A stretch of DNA of 42,367 bases from assembly GCA_937928545.1 (NCBI GenBank), contig CALGJQ010000048.1, forward strand, positions 1 to 42,367. The letters run 5' to 3'. The notes beneath the pieces are model-generated. The model saw only the letters and a program-made list of their open reading frames with translations. It did not search any database and had not been told where the DNA came from. How positions within the stretch are numbered: the first letter of the stretch is position 1; every line of letters starts with the position of its first letter. A program made the translations under genes and the position numbers. Positions 7,087 to 15,815 of the stretch are shown here, one piece after another. The stretch is from an uncultured Verrucomicrobiales bacterium. Lineage in GTDB: Bacteria; Verrucomicrobiota; Verrucomicrobiia; Verrucomicrobiales; Akkermansiaceae.

Positions 7087-7521
7087 ATGAAATTGAAGAT
7101 GTCAGTTCCAGAGCGTCCGGGCTGGATTTTTGTCCTTCCGGGTTTTGATTTTGTGGTGCTTCTCCTCGCGCTTGTCATGCTTGCTGGTGCGGTGGAACAA
7201 GAAAGCTATGTCGCGATTAATCTTCCTTCTTCTGAATATCGCGGAGTTCCTTTAGGAGAGGAAAGACCGGTCATCATCATGCTGAAAAGCACCTCTAAAG
7301 GCCCGACTTACTACATGAATGGAGTCAAGATCGAGGAAGAGGACTTGTCGGCGGCCATCAGTGAGGCTGTCGAGAAACGCGGGACGCGGCGGGTGGCGAT
7401 CGAGGTGGATCAAGATGCCTCGATGACCGAGCGCAATGTCCTTATCAATATTCTCACGAACTTGGAACTCGGTATTCTTGATGTCTACCGTCGTAATGAG
7501 GGAACAAAGGAGGGTAATTAA
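7087..7521 (+). CDS. ExbD/TolR family protein (second copy)
   Basis: The 144-aa protein has a single N-terminal membrane helix containing the family aspartate (FVLPGFDFVVLLLALVMLAGAV, about residues 11-32). It is followed by the periplasmic ExbD/TolR domain (RPVIIMLKSTSKGPTYYMNGVKI...RRVAIEVDQDASMTERNVLINILTNLELGILDVY). The N-terminal TPLIDV-type motif is diverged to PGFDFVV, unlike the canonical copy at 320-733. It works with the ExbB-like protein encoded 3 bp upstream. Confidence 0.82.
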   Translation: MKLKMSVPERPGWIFVLPGFDFVVLLLALVMLAGAVEQESYVAINLPSSEYRGVPLGEERPVIIMLKSTSKGPTYYMNGVKIEEEDLSAAISEAVEKRGTRRVAIEVDQDASMTERNVLINILTNLELGILDVYRRNEGTKEGN

Positions 7522-7524
7522 GCG

Positions 7525-8304
7525 ATGTTTTGGCGTCACCGCAAAGTTCTTCGAGATCGTGCTGCTGGTCTGGTCTTTGACTGGCGCAAGGGGCATGGAT
7601 CGGCCCGTCGTTTTATCATCGCGGGTATTGTGGCGGCATCATGTTGGGGAGCGCTTTTAGCCTACGTCCAAATTCGCGAGCCCGAGGCCGGGGAGCTTGT
7701 CGATAAGCAGATTCATCTCACTCTTGTGGATCTTGATGATGATCAAAACCGTTGGCTGGCGGATTTGATTGACCGCGAAACTCTTTTCCATCGTCGCTGG
7801 GATGTCAGTGATCCCTCGATCATCGAGTCTGCCAGCGAAGCAGCTTTAGCTCTTCACTCGCCCCGCACTTATGAAGCAACCTTGCGTGAGATCACGCTGC
7901 CCACCCCTGTGGTGAGTCTCGCAAATCTCCCCGGGATGGAGCCGGAGATTTTACCAGCTCCTCAGCAGGTAGACTCCGTGATTTTTGCCAGTCCTCCCGT
8001 GAACTGGTGGGTTGACGTTCGCGCGATCGATGGACCCGAAGGGATTGAGCCTTTTTCTTTTCCTTGGCCCAAATCAATTGGCGAGAAAGGATTGAGCGAG
8101 GGGGAAATCTGGACGGTTTTACTCGCAGTCGATTGGAATGGAGAAGTCGTGATTAACGAACCCACTATTCAATCTGACAACGCACGGACCTCCGTCATTT
8201 TAGCCAAATATCGCGAGCTAGAGTTCGAAGCTCTGAGTAAAAAAGCTCCGCTTCGTTGGTGGAAGCTTGAAGCCCGAGTTGTAAATCGCCCCCTTGCCGA
8301 ATGA
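7525..8304 (+). CDS. Single-pass membrane protein in the TonB position
   Basis: The 259-aa protein is not assigned to a family. A strong Shine-Dalgarno sequence (AAGGAGG, 7507-7513) lies in the end of the preceding gene. One membrane helix is at about 29-47 (FIIAGIVAASCWGALLAYV) with a basic cytoplasmic stretch before it. The exterior part has acidic and Pro-containing segments. Its C-terminal 70 residues (EIWTVLLAVDWNGEVVINEPTIQSDN...WWKLEARVVNRP) have the strand pattern and the Asp-x-Asn-Gly-x-Val turn of a TonB C-terminal domain. With ExbB/ExbD upstream it is probably a diverged TonB/TolA-like transducer. It lacks the Pro-Glu linker of the first copy. Confidence 0.6.
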   Translation: MFWRHRKVLRDRAAGLVFDWRKGHGSARRFIIAGIVAASCWGALLAYVQIREPEAGELVDKQIHLTLVDLDDDQNRWLADLIDRETLFHRRWDVSDPSIIESASEAALALHSPRTYEATLREITLPTPVVSLANLPGMEPEILPAPQQVDSVIFASPPVNWWVDVRAIDGPEGIEPFSFPWPKSIGEKGLSEGEIWTVLLAVDWNGEVVINEPTIQSDNARTSVILAKYRELEFEALSKKAPLRWWKLEARVVNRPLAE

Positions 8305-8540
8305 CCATTTCGCTCACTCAGCTCCTGCTTGCCGTCGTGCTTTTGCCCTTCCTCTGGGTGATCATTGACTGGATGTTTGTTTATCTGGGGGATCGTCGGA
8401 CACGGCGTCGACAGCGGCGGGTGGCGAGGGAATGCCACCTTTGTGGAAAGCACTATCCAGAGGGGCGTCGCGTGAAGGTTTCGACCTGTCCTGACTGTGC
8501 TGCTCAAAATGTCCGCGGAGGCCATCGGAAACTAGGATGA
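8301..8540 (+). CDS. Small membrane protein with C-terminal zinc ribbon
   Basis: The 79-aa protein overlaps the previous gene by 4 bp (ATGA). A membrane helix at about 6-28 (TQLLLAVVLLPFLWVIIDWMFVYLG) is followed by a basic stretch (RRTRRRQRRVAR). A four-cysteine cluster CHLC-x(14)-CPDC follows, typical of a small zinc ribbon facing the cytoplasm. No family recognised. Its place at the end of the ExbB/ExbD operon suggests an accessory role in that complex. Confidence 0.65.
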   Translation: MTISLTQLLLAVVLLPFLWVIIDWMFVYLGDRRTRRRQRRVARECHLCGKHYPEGRRVKVSTCPDCAAQNVRGGHRKLG

Positions 8541-8610
8541 AGCTAAGACACACAGGCCTTGCAATTCCAAGGAACAAGGGCTAATCAACAAGAAACCTTT
8601 CAAGGAAATT

Positions 8611-9855
8611 ATGGAGAATCGACGCGTCGTAGTGACTGGGATTGGGGCCGTGAGTCCCTTGGGAAATGATGCCCATTCAACTTGGGAAAGTATGAAGGAG
8701 GGCCGCAGTGGCATTGGTCTCATCGAGTCGATGGATACCGCTGAGTTTCCCGTGAAGATTGCGGGAGAGGTGCGGGGCTTCGATCACGCGCAGTATTTTT
8801 CGAATCCCAAAGACGCGCGCCGCATGGATCGCTATGCGCACCTTTCCATCGCCGCTGCTCAAATGGCTCTCAATGAGTCAGGTCTCGCAGACAGTGAGAT
8901 CGATCGTGACCGCGTGGGTGTCATGCTCGGAAGTGGAATCGGCGGATTAGGAACCTTAGAAACCAATCACACCGCTCTTCTGAAGCGCAGCCCGAGCCGG
9001 GTTTCTCCCTTCACCATCCCGATGATGATTTCTAACATCGCGAGTGGCGTCTTTTCGATGGAGCACGGATTTGGTGGCCCCAATATGGCTATCGTGACCG
9101 CTTGTGCGACCGCCAATCACAGCATTGGTGAAGCATGGCGCATGATCAAATTTGGTGATGCCGAAGCTTTCATCGCAGGTGGTTCTGAAGCCGCAATTCT
9201 TCCGATGGGAGTCGCGGGCTTTGGGAATATGAAAGCTCTCAGCACTCGCAATGATGACCCGACAGCCGCATCCCGTCCCTTCGATGTCGACCGCGATGGC
9301 TTCGTGATGGGAGAAGGTGCCGGCGTCCTCGTGATCGAGGAGCTGGAGCACGCCAAGAAGCGGGGCGCGACCATTCTTGCCGAGCTCACCGGATACGGTC
9401 TCAGTGCCGATGCCTACCACCTCACTTCACCGCATCCCGAGGGCCTCGGCGCCGCGCGCTGCATGGACATGGCGCTCAAGCACGCCGGTCTCAATGCGGA
9501 GGATGTGCAGTATGTCAACGCTCACGGAACCTCCACTCCGCAGGGTGACATTTGTGAGAGTAAGGCGATTAAGAAATCTTTCGGCAACTGGTCTAAGGAA
9601 GGCCTCGTGGTCAGCTCCACTAAGTCCATGACCGGTCACCTCCTCGGAGCAGCTGGTGGGGTGGAAATCCTCGCTTGTATCAATGCGATCCGTGACGGCG
9701 TCATCCCGCCCACCATCAACCTCGAGAACCAAGATCCTGAGTGCGACCTCGACTACTGCGCCAATACCGCGCGCGAGGTCGAAGTGAAAGCCGCTCTCAG
9801 TAACTCCTTCGGCTTTGGTGGCCACAATGCTTCTCTCCTCGTGGAGAAGTTCTAG
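8611..9855 (+). CDS. fabF: 3-oxoacyl-ACP synthase II (KASII)
   Basis: The 414-aa protein has the standard length of FabF, preceded by AAGGAAATT before the ATG. The Cys-His-His catalytic triad is present: C165 in VTACATANHS, H305 in NAHGTSTPQGD and H343 in KSMTGHLLGAAGG, with K338 alongside. The C-terminal GFGGHNASLL motif is intact. It condenses malonyl-ACP with acyl-ACP in fatty-acid elongation. No acyl-carrier-protein gene lies next to it. The following menD gene begins 3 bp after its stop. Confidence 0.95.
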   Translation: MENRRVVVTGIGAVSPLGNDAHSTWESMKEGRSGIGLIESMDTAEFPVKIAGEVRGFDHAQYFSNPKDARRMDRYAHLSIAAAQMALNESGLADSEIDRDRVGVMLGSGIGGLGTLETNHTALLKRSPSRVSPFTIPMMISNIASGVFSMEHGFGGPNMAIVTACATANHSIGEAWRMIKFGDAEAFIAGGSEAAILPMGVAGFGNMKALSTRNDDPTAASRPFDVDRDGFVMGEGAGVLVIEELEHAKKRGATILAELTGYGLSADAYHLTSPHPEGLGAARCMDMALKHAGLNAEDVQYVNAHGTSTPQGDICESKAIKKSFGNWSKEGLVVSSTKSMTGHLLGAAGGVEILACINAIRDGVIPPTINLENQDPECDLDYCANTAREVEVKAALSNSFGFGGHNASLLVEKF

Positions 9856-9858
9856 TCA

Positions 9859-11364
9859 GTGAGTCCTGAACAACAATCGATCAAGCAACTCCTCCAGTCC
9901 GGCTGTGGGGAGTTTGTTGTTTGTGGGGGCGCGCGAAATGCTGGGCTGGTGGCCTTACTGGAAGCGGCGGAAGGCTTGCAAGTTTGGAAGCACTTTGAGG
10001 AAAGGGGAGCGGCTTTCTTCGCGCTCGGTCGGGTGAAGGATCATGCTCAACCTTGTGCGGTGGTGACCACCAGTGGCACCGCGGTGGCAGAGTGTTTGCC
10101 GGCGGTGATTGAGGCTTTTTATACCAATAAGCCGCTTATTATTCTCTCCGCAGATCGTCCGGCTGAGTTTCGAGGCTCCGGAGCGCCGCAGGTCATCGAG
10201 CAGGAAGAGATTTTTGGCAACTACGCTGCGCGGAGTATCGAGGAATGGGACGGGCATGGTCCGCTCCATCTGAATGTCCCCTGTGAGGAGAGCGAGATCT
10301 CGGCTGAGCCTTGGCACGCAGAGGTGGAAGGGTTTTTAGCGAAGCGGCTTTCGTTCGAAGTACGAAATTTACTGAAGTTTTTTGATGATGGTGTCTTTAA
10401 GGGCATCATTGCGATGGTTGGGGGCTTGGAGCCGGAGGAACGCGAGGATGTCTTCTATTTTCTCAAGGATCTCGGCATTCCCGTCGTTGCCGACATTAAT
10501 AGCGGGATTCGCGAGGCTCTCGGCGATCTCCTCGTGCCAGAGCAAACTTTCAAAGGGAATCTCCCCGGTCGGGTTCTCCGTCTGGGGGAAGTCCCCGTCG
10601 GGCGGCTTTGGCGTGATTTAGAGGAGAATCCTGCGGTGGAAGTCCTCTCGGTCTGTCGCAATGGACTTCCCGGGCTCGCTCGTGAATCCACGGTGATTCA
10701 TGCAGAAGTGGGCCGTGTCATTCGGGGCTTGGGAACCCCTGACGCCATCGGCGATGTGCGCGATGACTTTATCAATGCGCGACCGATCTGGTCACGTATT
10801 GATGAAAGGTTGGAAGCTCTCCCAGATAGCGAACCGGGCTTGGTCAACTTGCTTTCGGTCTATGCCACCACGGGCGAGAGTCTTTTCATCGGAAATAGCC
10901 TCCCGATTCGGGAATGGAACGACTTTGGCCAGCGCGAGACTCCTTACGCGCGCGTTTTCGCAAATCGCGGGGCGAATGGGATCGATGGCCAACTTTCCAC
11001 TTGGCTCGGAGCTACTGCCGAGACACCTGACTCTTGGGGCGTCTTCGGCGACCTCACCGCGCTCTACGATCTTGCCGCACCGGCGATGCTTCCGCAGGTG
11101 GAGCAGAAAGGCCGCGTCCTCATCGTCATCAATAACGGGGGAGGGCAGATCTTCGAAAAGCTCCCGCGCCTCGCGAATCTCACCGAAGAACAACGTGCCG
11201 CCATTGTGCAGCCTCAGGAAGTGCGCCTGCAATCGTGGGCTGAGATGTGGGGGATGGACTACTTGAAAATCGAAAGCCGTGAGGGCTTTGATGATTTGGA
11301 AGCGGGAGAGAGAACTCTCTTTGTAGAGTTGATTCCCGACGCCGCGCAAAGTGATCAATTCTAG
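9859..11364 (+). CDS. menD: SEPHCHC synthase, menaquinone biosynthesis (MenD)
   Basis: The 501-aa protein starts at GTG 9859, 3 bp after fabF. This ThDP-dependent enzyme joins 2-oxoglutarate to isochorismate. Visible marks are E48 in HFEERGAAFFALG (the ThDP-activating glutamate), TTSGTAVAECLPAVIEA and LSADRP in the N-terminal domain, and GNSLPIREWN and NRGANGIDGQLST in the C-terminal ThDP domain. VINNGGGQIFEKLP corresponds to the Mg/ThDP-binding loop. It is somewhat shorter than the roughly 550-aa E. coli enzyme. No other men gene is in the window. It indicates a menaquinone-based respiratory chain. Confidence 0.92.
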   Translation: MSPEQQSIKQLLQSGCGEFVVCGGARNAGLVALLEAAEGLQVWKHFEERGAAFFALGRVKDHAQPCAVVTTSGTAVAECLPAVIEAFYTNKPLIILSADRPAEFRGSGAPQVIEQEEIFGNYAARSIEEWDGHGPLHLNVPCEESEISAEPWHAEVEGFLAKRLSFEVRNLLKFFDDGVFKGIIAMVGGLEPEEREDVFYFLKDLGIPVVADINSGIREALGDLLVPEQTFKGNLPGRVLRLGEVPVGRLWRDLEENPAVEVLSVCRNGLPGLARESTVIHAEVGRVIRGLGTPDAIGDVRDDFINARPIWSRIDERLEALPDSEPGLVNLLSVYATTGESLFIGNSLPIREWNDFGQRETPYARVFANRGANGIDGQLSTWLGATAETPDSWGVFGDLTALYDLAAPAMLPQVEQKGRVLIVINNGGGQIFEKLPRLANLTEEQRAAIVQPQEVRLQSWAEMWGMDYLKIESREGFDDLEAGERTLFVELIPDAAQSDQF

Positions 11365-11370
11365 GCTGGT

Positions 11371-11438
11371 TACGGAGCTTGGACTTTAGTCCGAGAACAA
11401 GTCGACCAGGATACTCGGACTAAAGTCCAAGCTCCGTA
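11371..11438. repeat. Paired REP-like palindrome (25-bp perfect inverted repeat)
   Basis: Two 25-bp arms (11371-11395 and 11414-11438) are exact reverse complements separated by 18 nt. Each arm also contains its own small hairpin, GGACT-2 nt-AGTCC, and an outer end GAGC/GCTCCGTA. Single copies of the same unit occur at 17889-17913 and 41806-41830. It starts 6 bp after the menD stop, so it may also act as an mRNA 3' end structure. There is no T-run. Confidence 0.8.
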
Positions 11439-11541
11439 AGGATTTCCAAATAAAATCCCGCCTTGCGCTTTCGCCCTCCAGAGTGAACGCTCCCCTCTGT
11501 CGGGGCTTAGTAAGACGGCCACGGGACACCAAAATATACCA

Positions 11542-12471
11542 ATGAAATTGTTCAAATGGGGAGATCGGTCGATCTCTCAGACGATGAAGGGCTGCCTAAG
11601 CAGCGTCGCGATTGCCACTACCGCACTCACGCTCTCCAGCTGTGGAGATAAAGACAAGGATTCTGACAAGACGGCGGTTCTCCGTTTCTCGGCCATTCCT
11701 GATGAAAACACGACTGGCCAAGCCGAGCGCTTCAAGCCCGTCGCTGATTACCTTGCCAAGACTCTCGGCGTCGAAGTGGAATTCGTTCCCTCCGCGACTT
11801 ACGGAGCTTCCGTCGAGAAGTTCGAAAACGGAGACATCCAGCTCGCTTGGTTCGGTGGAGTTTCCGGCGTGCAAGCCCGCCAAGCGGTCGAGGGTGCCCA
11901 AGCCCTCGCTGCCGGTAAAAAAGACCTCGCCTTCAAATCCTACTTCGTGGCCAATTCCTCGACTGGGATGACTAAGTCAAATGACTTCCCCGCCGGGATC
12001 GCAGACATGACGTTCACCTACGGGAGCTCCGGTTCCACTTCGGGTTGCATCATGCCTTCCCACTTCATCATGGAGAACACTGGGAAAACGCCTAAGGAGT
12101 TCTTCCAAAAGACCCCACTCGGTTTCTCTGGTGCTCATGATAAGACCGCTCTCCAAGTCCAAGACGGGACCTTCCAAGCCGGAGTTCTGAGCTACGGAAA
12201 ATACGAAAGTATGGTGAAGGCCGGCACGATCGACCCCGCAAAATGCGTCGTCATCTGGGAGACTCCTCCCTTCGCCGACTATAACTTCACCTCCCACCCC
12301 GCGCTTGAAAAAGCCTTTGGTGAGGGATTCACCGACAAGCTTCAGAAAGCGCTCCTCGAGTGCAAGGACGCTGCCGTTCTTGAGGCTCTCGGCCGTAAGG
12401 AGTTGGTCAAAGTGACCAACGATCTCTTCGTTCCCATCGCTCAGGTGATGGAGAAGGTCTCCTTCGACTGA
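11542..12471 (+). CDS. phnD: PhnD-like substrate-binding lipoprotein of an ABC importer
   Basis: The 309-aa protein has a lipoprotein signal with lipobox LSSC around residues 31-34. An in-frame ATG at residue 15 (MKGCLSS) would give a more typical signal length. The mature part is the phosphate/phosphite/phosphonate-binding fold: VLRFSAIPDENTTGQAERFKPVADYLAKTLG, VEFVPSATYGASVEKFENGDIQLAWFGG, then YGSSGSTSGCIMPSHFI, the anion-binding loop region. It is the first gene of a PhnD-C-E set. The true ligand (phosphonate, phosphite or another oxyanion) is not decided by sequence, and no C-P lyase or phosphite dehydrogenase gene is nearby. Confidence 0.85.
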   Translation: MKLFKWGDRSISQTMKGCLSSVAIATTALTLSSCGDKDKDSDKTAVLRFSAIPDENTTGQAERFKPVADYLAKTLGVEVEFVPSATYGASVEKFENGDIQLAWFGGVSGVQARQAVEGAQALAAGKKDLAFKSYFVANSSTGMTKSNDFPAGIADMTFTYGSSGSTSGCIMPSHFIMENTGKTPKEFFQKTPLGFSGAHDKTALQVQDGTFQAGVLSYGKYESMVKAGTIDPAKCVVIWETPPFADYNFTSHPALEKAFGEGFTDKLQKALLECKDAAVLEALGRKELVKVTNDLFVPIAQVMEKVSFD

Positions 12472-12479
12472 TCGCGCCC

Positions 12480-13214
12480 ATGAGCGCTCTCTCAGTCAGA
12501 GATGTTTCTCAGAAATTCGGCGCGACCTCGGCTTTGTCCGACGTCGCGCTTGATATTTCTGAAGGTGAACAAGTCGCCCTCATCGGAGCTTCCGGGAGTG
12601 GTAAAACGACCTTGCTCCGGCTGCTCGGATTGCAAAGTCGTCCCAGCTCCGGGAGTATCTCGGCGCTTGGCCACGACCTTGCCGAATCGAAGGGAAAGGA
12701 CCTCCGCCAAATCCGTTCGCGGATTGGAATGTTACCCCAGGATCTCGGGCTCGTTCCGAATCATCGCGTCATTCAAAATGTCGTCTTAGGTCGCTCGGGA
12801 TCTCGCAATCTCCTCGGCACAGTTCGCGATCTCCTCTGGCCGCGAAAGGCGGACCGGGATGAGATTTTTCAGATCCTTGAACGCATGGGCATCACGGCGA
12901 AAATGTATGACCGCACGGATTCACTTTCTGGCGGCCAGCAACAACGCGTCGCCCTCGCTCGCACCCTTTTCCAAGGGGCCGAAATCCTCCTCGCCGACGA
13001 ACCGCTCAGTGCGGTGGATCCCGCCCGTGCGCGCGATGTTTTAGAACTGCTCACCGGTCTTTCGTCCGAGCAAGGAATGACCCTCGTGGTCTCGCTTCAC
13101 CAAGTCGCTTTGGCCCGCGAATTCTTCCCTCGGGTCATCGGGCTGAAGGAAGGTCGCGTGGTCTTCGATGGCAAGCCCACCGATGACGAAGTCTCCAGCC
13201 TCTACGACCTGTGA
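12480..13214 (+). CDS. phnC: PhnC-like ABC transporter ATPase
   Basis: The 244-aa protein starts 8 bp after the binding-protein gene. All ATPase motifs are intact: Walker A GASGSGKTT (36-44), signature LSGGQQQRV (149-157), Walker B EILLADEP (168-175) and H-loop H207. The long insert around GRSGSRNLLGTVRDLLWPRKADRDEIFQILERMGI is typical of PhnC proteins. It powers uptake through the permease encoded next, whose GTG start overlaps its stop (GTGA). Confidence 0.9.
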   Translation: MSALSVRDVSQKFGATSALSDVALDISEGEQVALIGASGSGKTTLLRLLGLQSRPSSGSISALGHDLAESKGKDLRQIRSRIGMLPQDLGLVPNHRVIQNVVLGRSGSRNLLGTVRDLLWPRKADRDEIFQILERMGITAKMYDRTDSLSGGQQQRVALARTLFQGAEILLADEPLSAVDPARARDVLELLTGLSSEQGMTLVVSLHQVALAREFFPRVIGLKEGRVVFDGKPTDDEVSSLYDL

Positions 13215-15007
13215 AGCAAGCATGGCGCATGTGGTTTGGTCGACGTTGGCTCGTCGTCGCGCTCGGCTTTTTGCTCTTCCTCTGCGTGGCGCGGCTCGGG
13301 ACAGACTTCGTCTCGCACACCGCTGGGTCCGATCCCTGGGCCTCCACCTTTCGATTTTTTAGTGGGGCCGTATCGCCTTCTTTCACTGATCAAAACCCCA
13401 GTCTTCCCGCCGATGCCGAACCCTTCTTCTCACGTCTCGGGGGTGACCTTCTTCGCACTGTTCGCTACGCCCTCATTGCGACCTCGCTCGCGATTCCGGC
13501 GGGCCTGATCCTTGGCTTTTTCGCCTCAGAACAATGGTGGCCCGCCAATCGTTCACGGGTTCTTTTTCAATTCATCCGTTGGCCCGTGCGGATCTCGCTC
13601 GCGCTCATGCGATCTATTCATGAACTGATCTGGGCCATCTTCTTTTTATCGGCTTTTGGCGATGCTCCCTTCAGTGCCTGCCTCGCGCTGGCCCTCCCTT
13701 TCACGGGGACTTTGGCAAAGGTTTTTTCCGAGTTGATCGACGAGCAAAACCGCTCCGCAAAATTGGTCGTCACGGCAGTCGGCGGGAGCGGCGCGCAGGG
13801 TTTTCTTTCGACGATCTTTCCGATGGCTCTGCCGGATTTGGTCAGTTATTCGCTCTACCGTTTCGAGTGCGGGCTACGTTCCTCTGCGGTGTTGGGATTC
13901 ATCGGAGTGGAGACGATCGGCCTCTCCATCAATCGCTCCTTTGAAAACGGTTACTACGGCGAGGTCTGGACCGCGCTTTATGTCCTCATCGCAACCGTGC
14001 TTTTGATTGAGGGACTGGGCCACCTGACCCGTAAGCGAATGACGCAGGGCCGGACTCGGGAAATCACTCCGCAAGCCTCTGAAGAACAGCTTCGCAAAAC
14101 TGCTCCGCGCGATTGGTTTCTCCGTTCCAGTGCCGTGGCATGGGCGGCGGTGATCGTGATGGCTTTTACGCTCGGTAAGCCCTTGGTCACTCCGATGCTT
14201 GAAGGTCAGAGATTGGAGCGGCTCTCGCGATTTTTGACAAAGCTCACGCCAGATCCAATCGCTCCCGAGAAATCGGTTTCGACTTGGAGCGAGAGAGGGG
14301 AGGCTTGGTCTGAGGGAGCGAGTGGCGTCCTGCCATGGCTGGCGGAGCGCTGGGAGAATCCCGGCAAGGAAGCGCTCACTAATACTCTCGCGATGTCGGT
14401 GGCAGCCATCATTCTCGCGGGCTTGCTGGCATTTGCCCTCGTCCCTTGGGGAGCCCGCTCTCTCGCGAATCAGAATCCTCTCGGGGTCGCGATGTCAGGT
14501 GGGCGTTTTTTAAAGGGACTCGGCTTTGTCGTGAGAGGTTTTTTTGTCCTCACCCGCGCCGTGCCGGAGTATCTTTACGCCTTCCTTTTGGTCGGGCTGA
14601 TGGGACCTAGCGCATGGCCTTTGATCATCGCGCTGGCGCTTCACAATGTCGGAATTCTAGGGCGTCTCTGGACTGAGGTCGTGGAGAATCAAGGGGAGAA
14701 AATTCCACGCTCGGTGCTGCAAGTGGGTGGCAGCCGAGGGCAGGGCTATCTCGGTGCACTCGCGCCAATGTCCCTGAATCGCTTCGTTCTCTTTTTCTTT
14801 TATCGATGGGAATCCTGCGTGCGGGAAGCGACGGTTTTGGGAATGCTCGGGATTAGTTCGCTGGGATACTACATCTCGATCCAGCAGAACTTCCGCGAAT
14901 ACGATGACATCCTTTTCTACACTCTGCTCGGTGCGATGATGGTGATTCTAGGCGACCTCCTCAGTGATCTCGTCCGCCGAAAAATGAGGGTCGGCAGGAG
15001 AGAGTAG
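13211..15007 (+). CDS. phnE: PhnE-like ABC permease, tandem fusion of two permease domains
   Basis: The 598-aa protein is about twice the usual PhnE length, with a GTG start overlapping phnC by 4 bp. Two permease domains are visible, residues about 1-275 and 300-598. Each carries an ATPase-contact (EAA-type) loop: GGSGAQGFLSTIFPMALPDL followed by SSAVLGFIGVETIG, and GGSRGQGYLGALAPMSLNRF followed by EATVLGMLGISSLG. The fused protein can thus supply both permease halves. It closes the operon and converges on the phosphoesterase gene 4 bp away. Confidence 0.88.
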   Translation: MKQAWRMWFGRRWLVVALGFLLFLCVARLGTDFVSHTAGSDPWASTFRFFSGAVSPSFTDQNPSLPADAEPFFSRLGGDLLRTVRYALIATSLAIPAGLILGFFASEQWWPANRSRVLFQFIRWPVRISLALMRSIHELIWAIFFLSAFGDAPFSACLALALPFTGTLAKVFSELIDEQNRSAKLVVTAVGGSGAQGFLSTIFPMALPDLVSYSLYRFECGLRSSAVLGFIGVETIGLSINRSFENGYYGEVWTALYVLIATVLLIEGLGHLTRKRMTQGRTREITPQASEEQLRKTAPRDWFLRSSAVAWAAVIVMAFTLGKPLVTPMLEGQRLERLSRFLTKLTPDPIAPEKSVSTWSERGEAWSEGASGVLPWLAERWENPGKEALTNTLAMSVAAIILAGLLAFALVPWGARSLANQNPLGVAMSGGRFLKGLGFVVRGFFVLTRAVPEYLYAFLLVGLMGPSAWPLIIALALHNVGILGRLWTEVVENQGEKIPRSVLQVGGSRGQGYLGALAPMSLNRFVLFFFYRWESCVREATVLGMLGISSLGYYISIQQNFREYDDILFYTLLGAMMVILGDLLSDLVRRKMRVGRRE

Positions 15008-15011
15008 GGGC

Positions 15012-15710
15012 TTAAAATTCCTTCGGAAGAAAGCCCATGCCGGTCACTCCGGAGCCGGTGTTGTGGAAGGTGAAATTATCTTGTGAATGATTGTGAAAGG
15101 GAACGTGGGAGTGGCCGAAGTAAATGTGCTCTGCGAGTTCCAGTTCTTCCGGCGCCGCTCTTTTTAGGTATCGAAGAATTCGGGAAACAGTGGCTTTTCT
15201 ACGAAAGTAGAGGTGGTGAAAGACAGCTCCTATCCCGGAGGTGTCGACGAGGCGGTAGAGTTTTTTGGAGAGTTCACCCTTGGGGCGATCAGTGCTCCAT
15301 GACTCACGGTAGCGTTCAAGCTTGGCGGGGGACATTCCCCAATTGGCACAATCTCCGTGGAGGAAGAAATGTGGACCGAGGCTAAGCCAATATTCATGGA
15401 GATGAAAACGTGGGTTCAATCGCTCAATCGACTCTAGGCGATCTCTAAATACCCTTAGGCAATCGTGGTTGCCCAAGATGTAGTGGATACGGGTATTAGG
15501 AAGACTCCCGATGAGCTGGTTTAGCCAAGCCTCAGCGGTAGACAGGGTTTCGTCTTCGTCGCCGATATCGGACCAGCGGAAATCGAAGGTGTCACCATTT
15601 AGAACGAGGACCTCAGGTTCCTGGCATGACTTCAGGTAATTTTTAAGAAGCTCGTCGCCCTGTGATCTTCTGGAAAAAAGGTGGAGATCGGAAATGACAA
15701 GACTGCTCAA
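15012..15710 (-). CDS. Calcineurin-like phosphoesterase, LpxH-like
   Basis: The 232-aa protein has a start that appears to be TTG (15710-15708), giving MSSLVISDLHLF; no convincing Shine-Dalgarno is seen. Metallophosphoesterase motifs occur in order: DLH near residue 8, NGDTFDF near 39, GNHDCL (about 80-85), and GHSHVP near the C-terminus. Size and architecture resemble UDP-2,3-diacylglucosamine pyrophosphatase (LpxH), a lipid A biosynthesis step. Assignment to LpxH rather than another phosphoesterase is not certain. Its 3' end meets the permease gene head-on. Confidence 0.75.
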   Translation of the reverse strand: MSSLVISDLHLFSRRSQGDELLKNYLKSCQEPEVLVLNGDTFDFRWSDIGDEDETLSTAEAWLNQLIGSLPNTRIHYILGNHDCLRVFRDRLESIERLNPRFHLHEYWLSLGPHFFLHGDCANWGMSPAKLERYRESWSTDRPKGELSKKLYRLVDTSGIGAVFHHLYFRRKATVSRILRYLKRAAPEELELAEHIYFGHSHVPFHNHSQDNFTFHNTGSGVTGMGFLPKEF

Positions 15711-15815
15711 GAGGCTGAAATCTAACGAAGGGGGAAGCCCTGCGTCAATCTCCGTCCCGTCGCTTGCAGGGATAATCGCCTTTTCAATCCTTCTTCAAGG
15801 GCTAGCTTCACTGCA

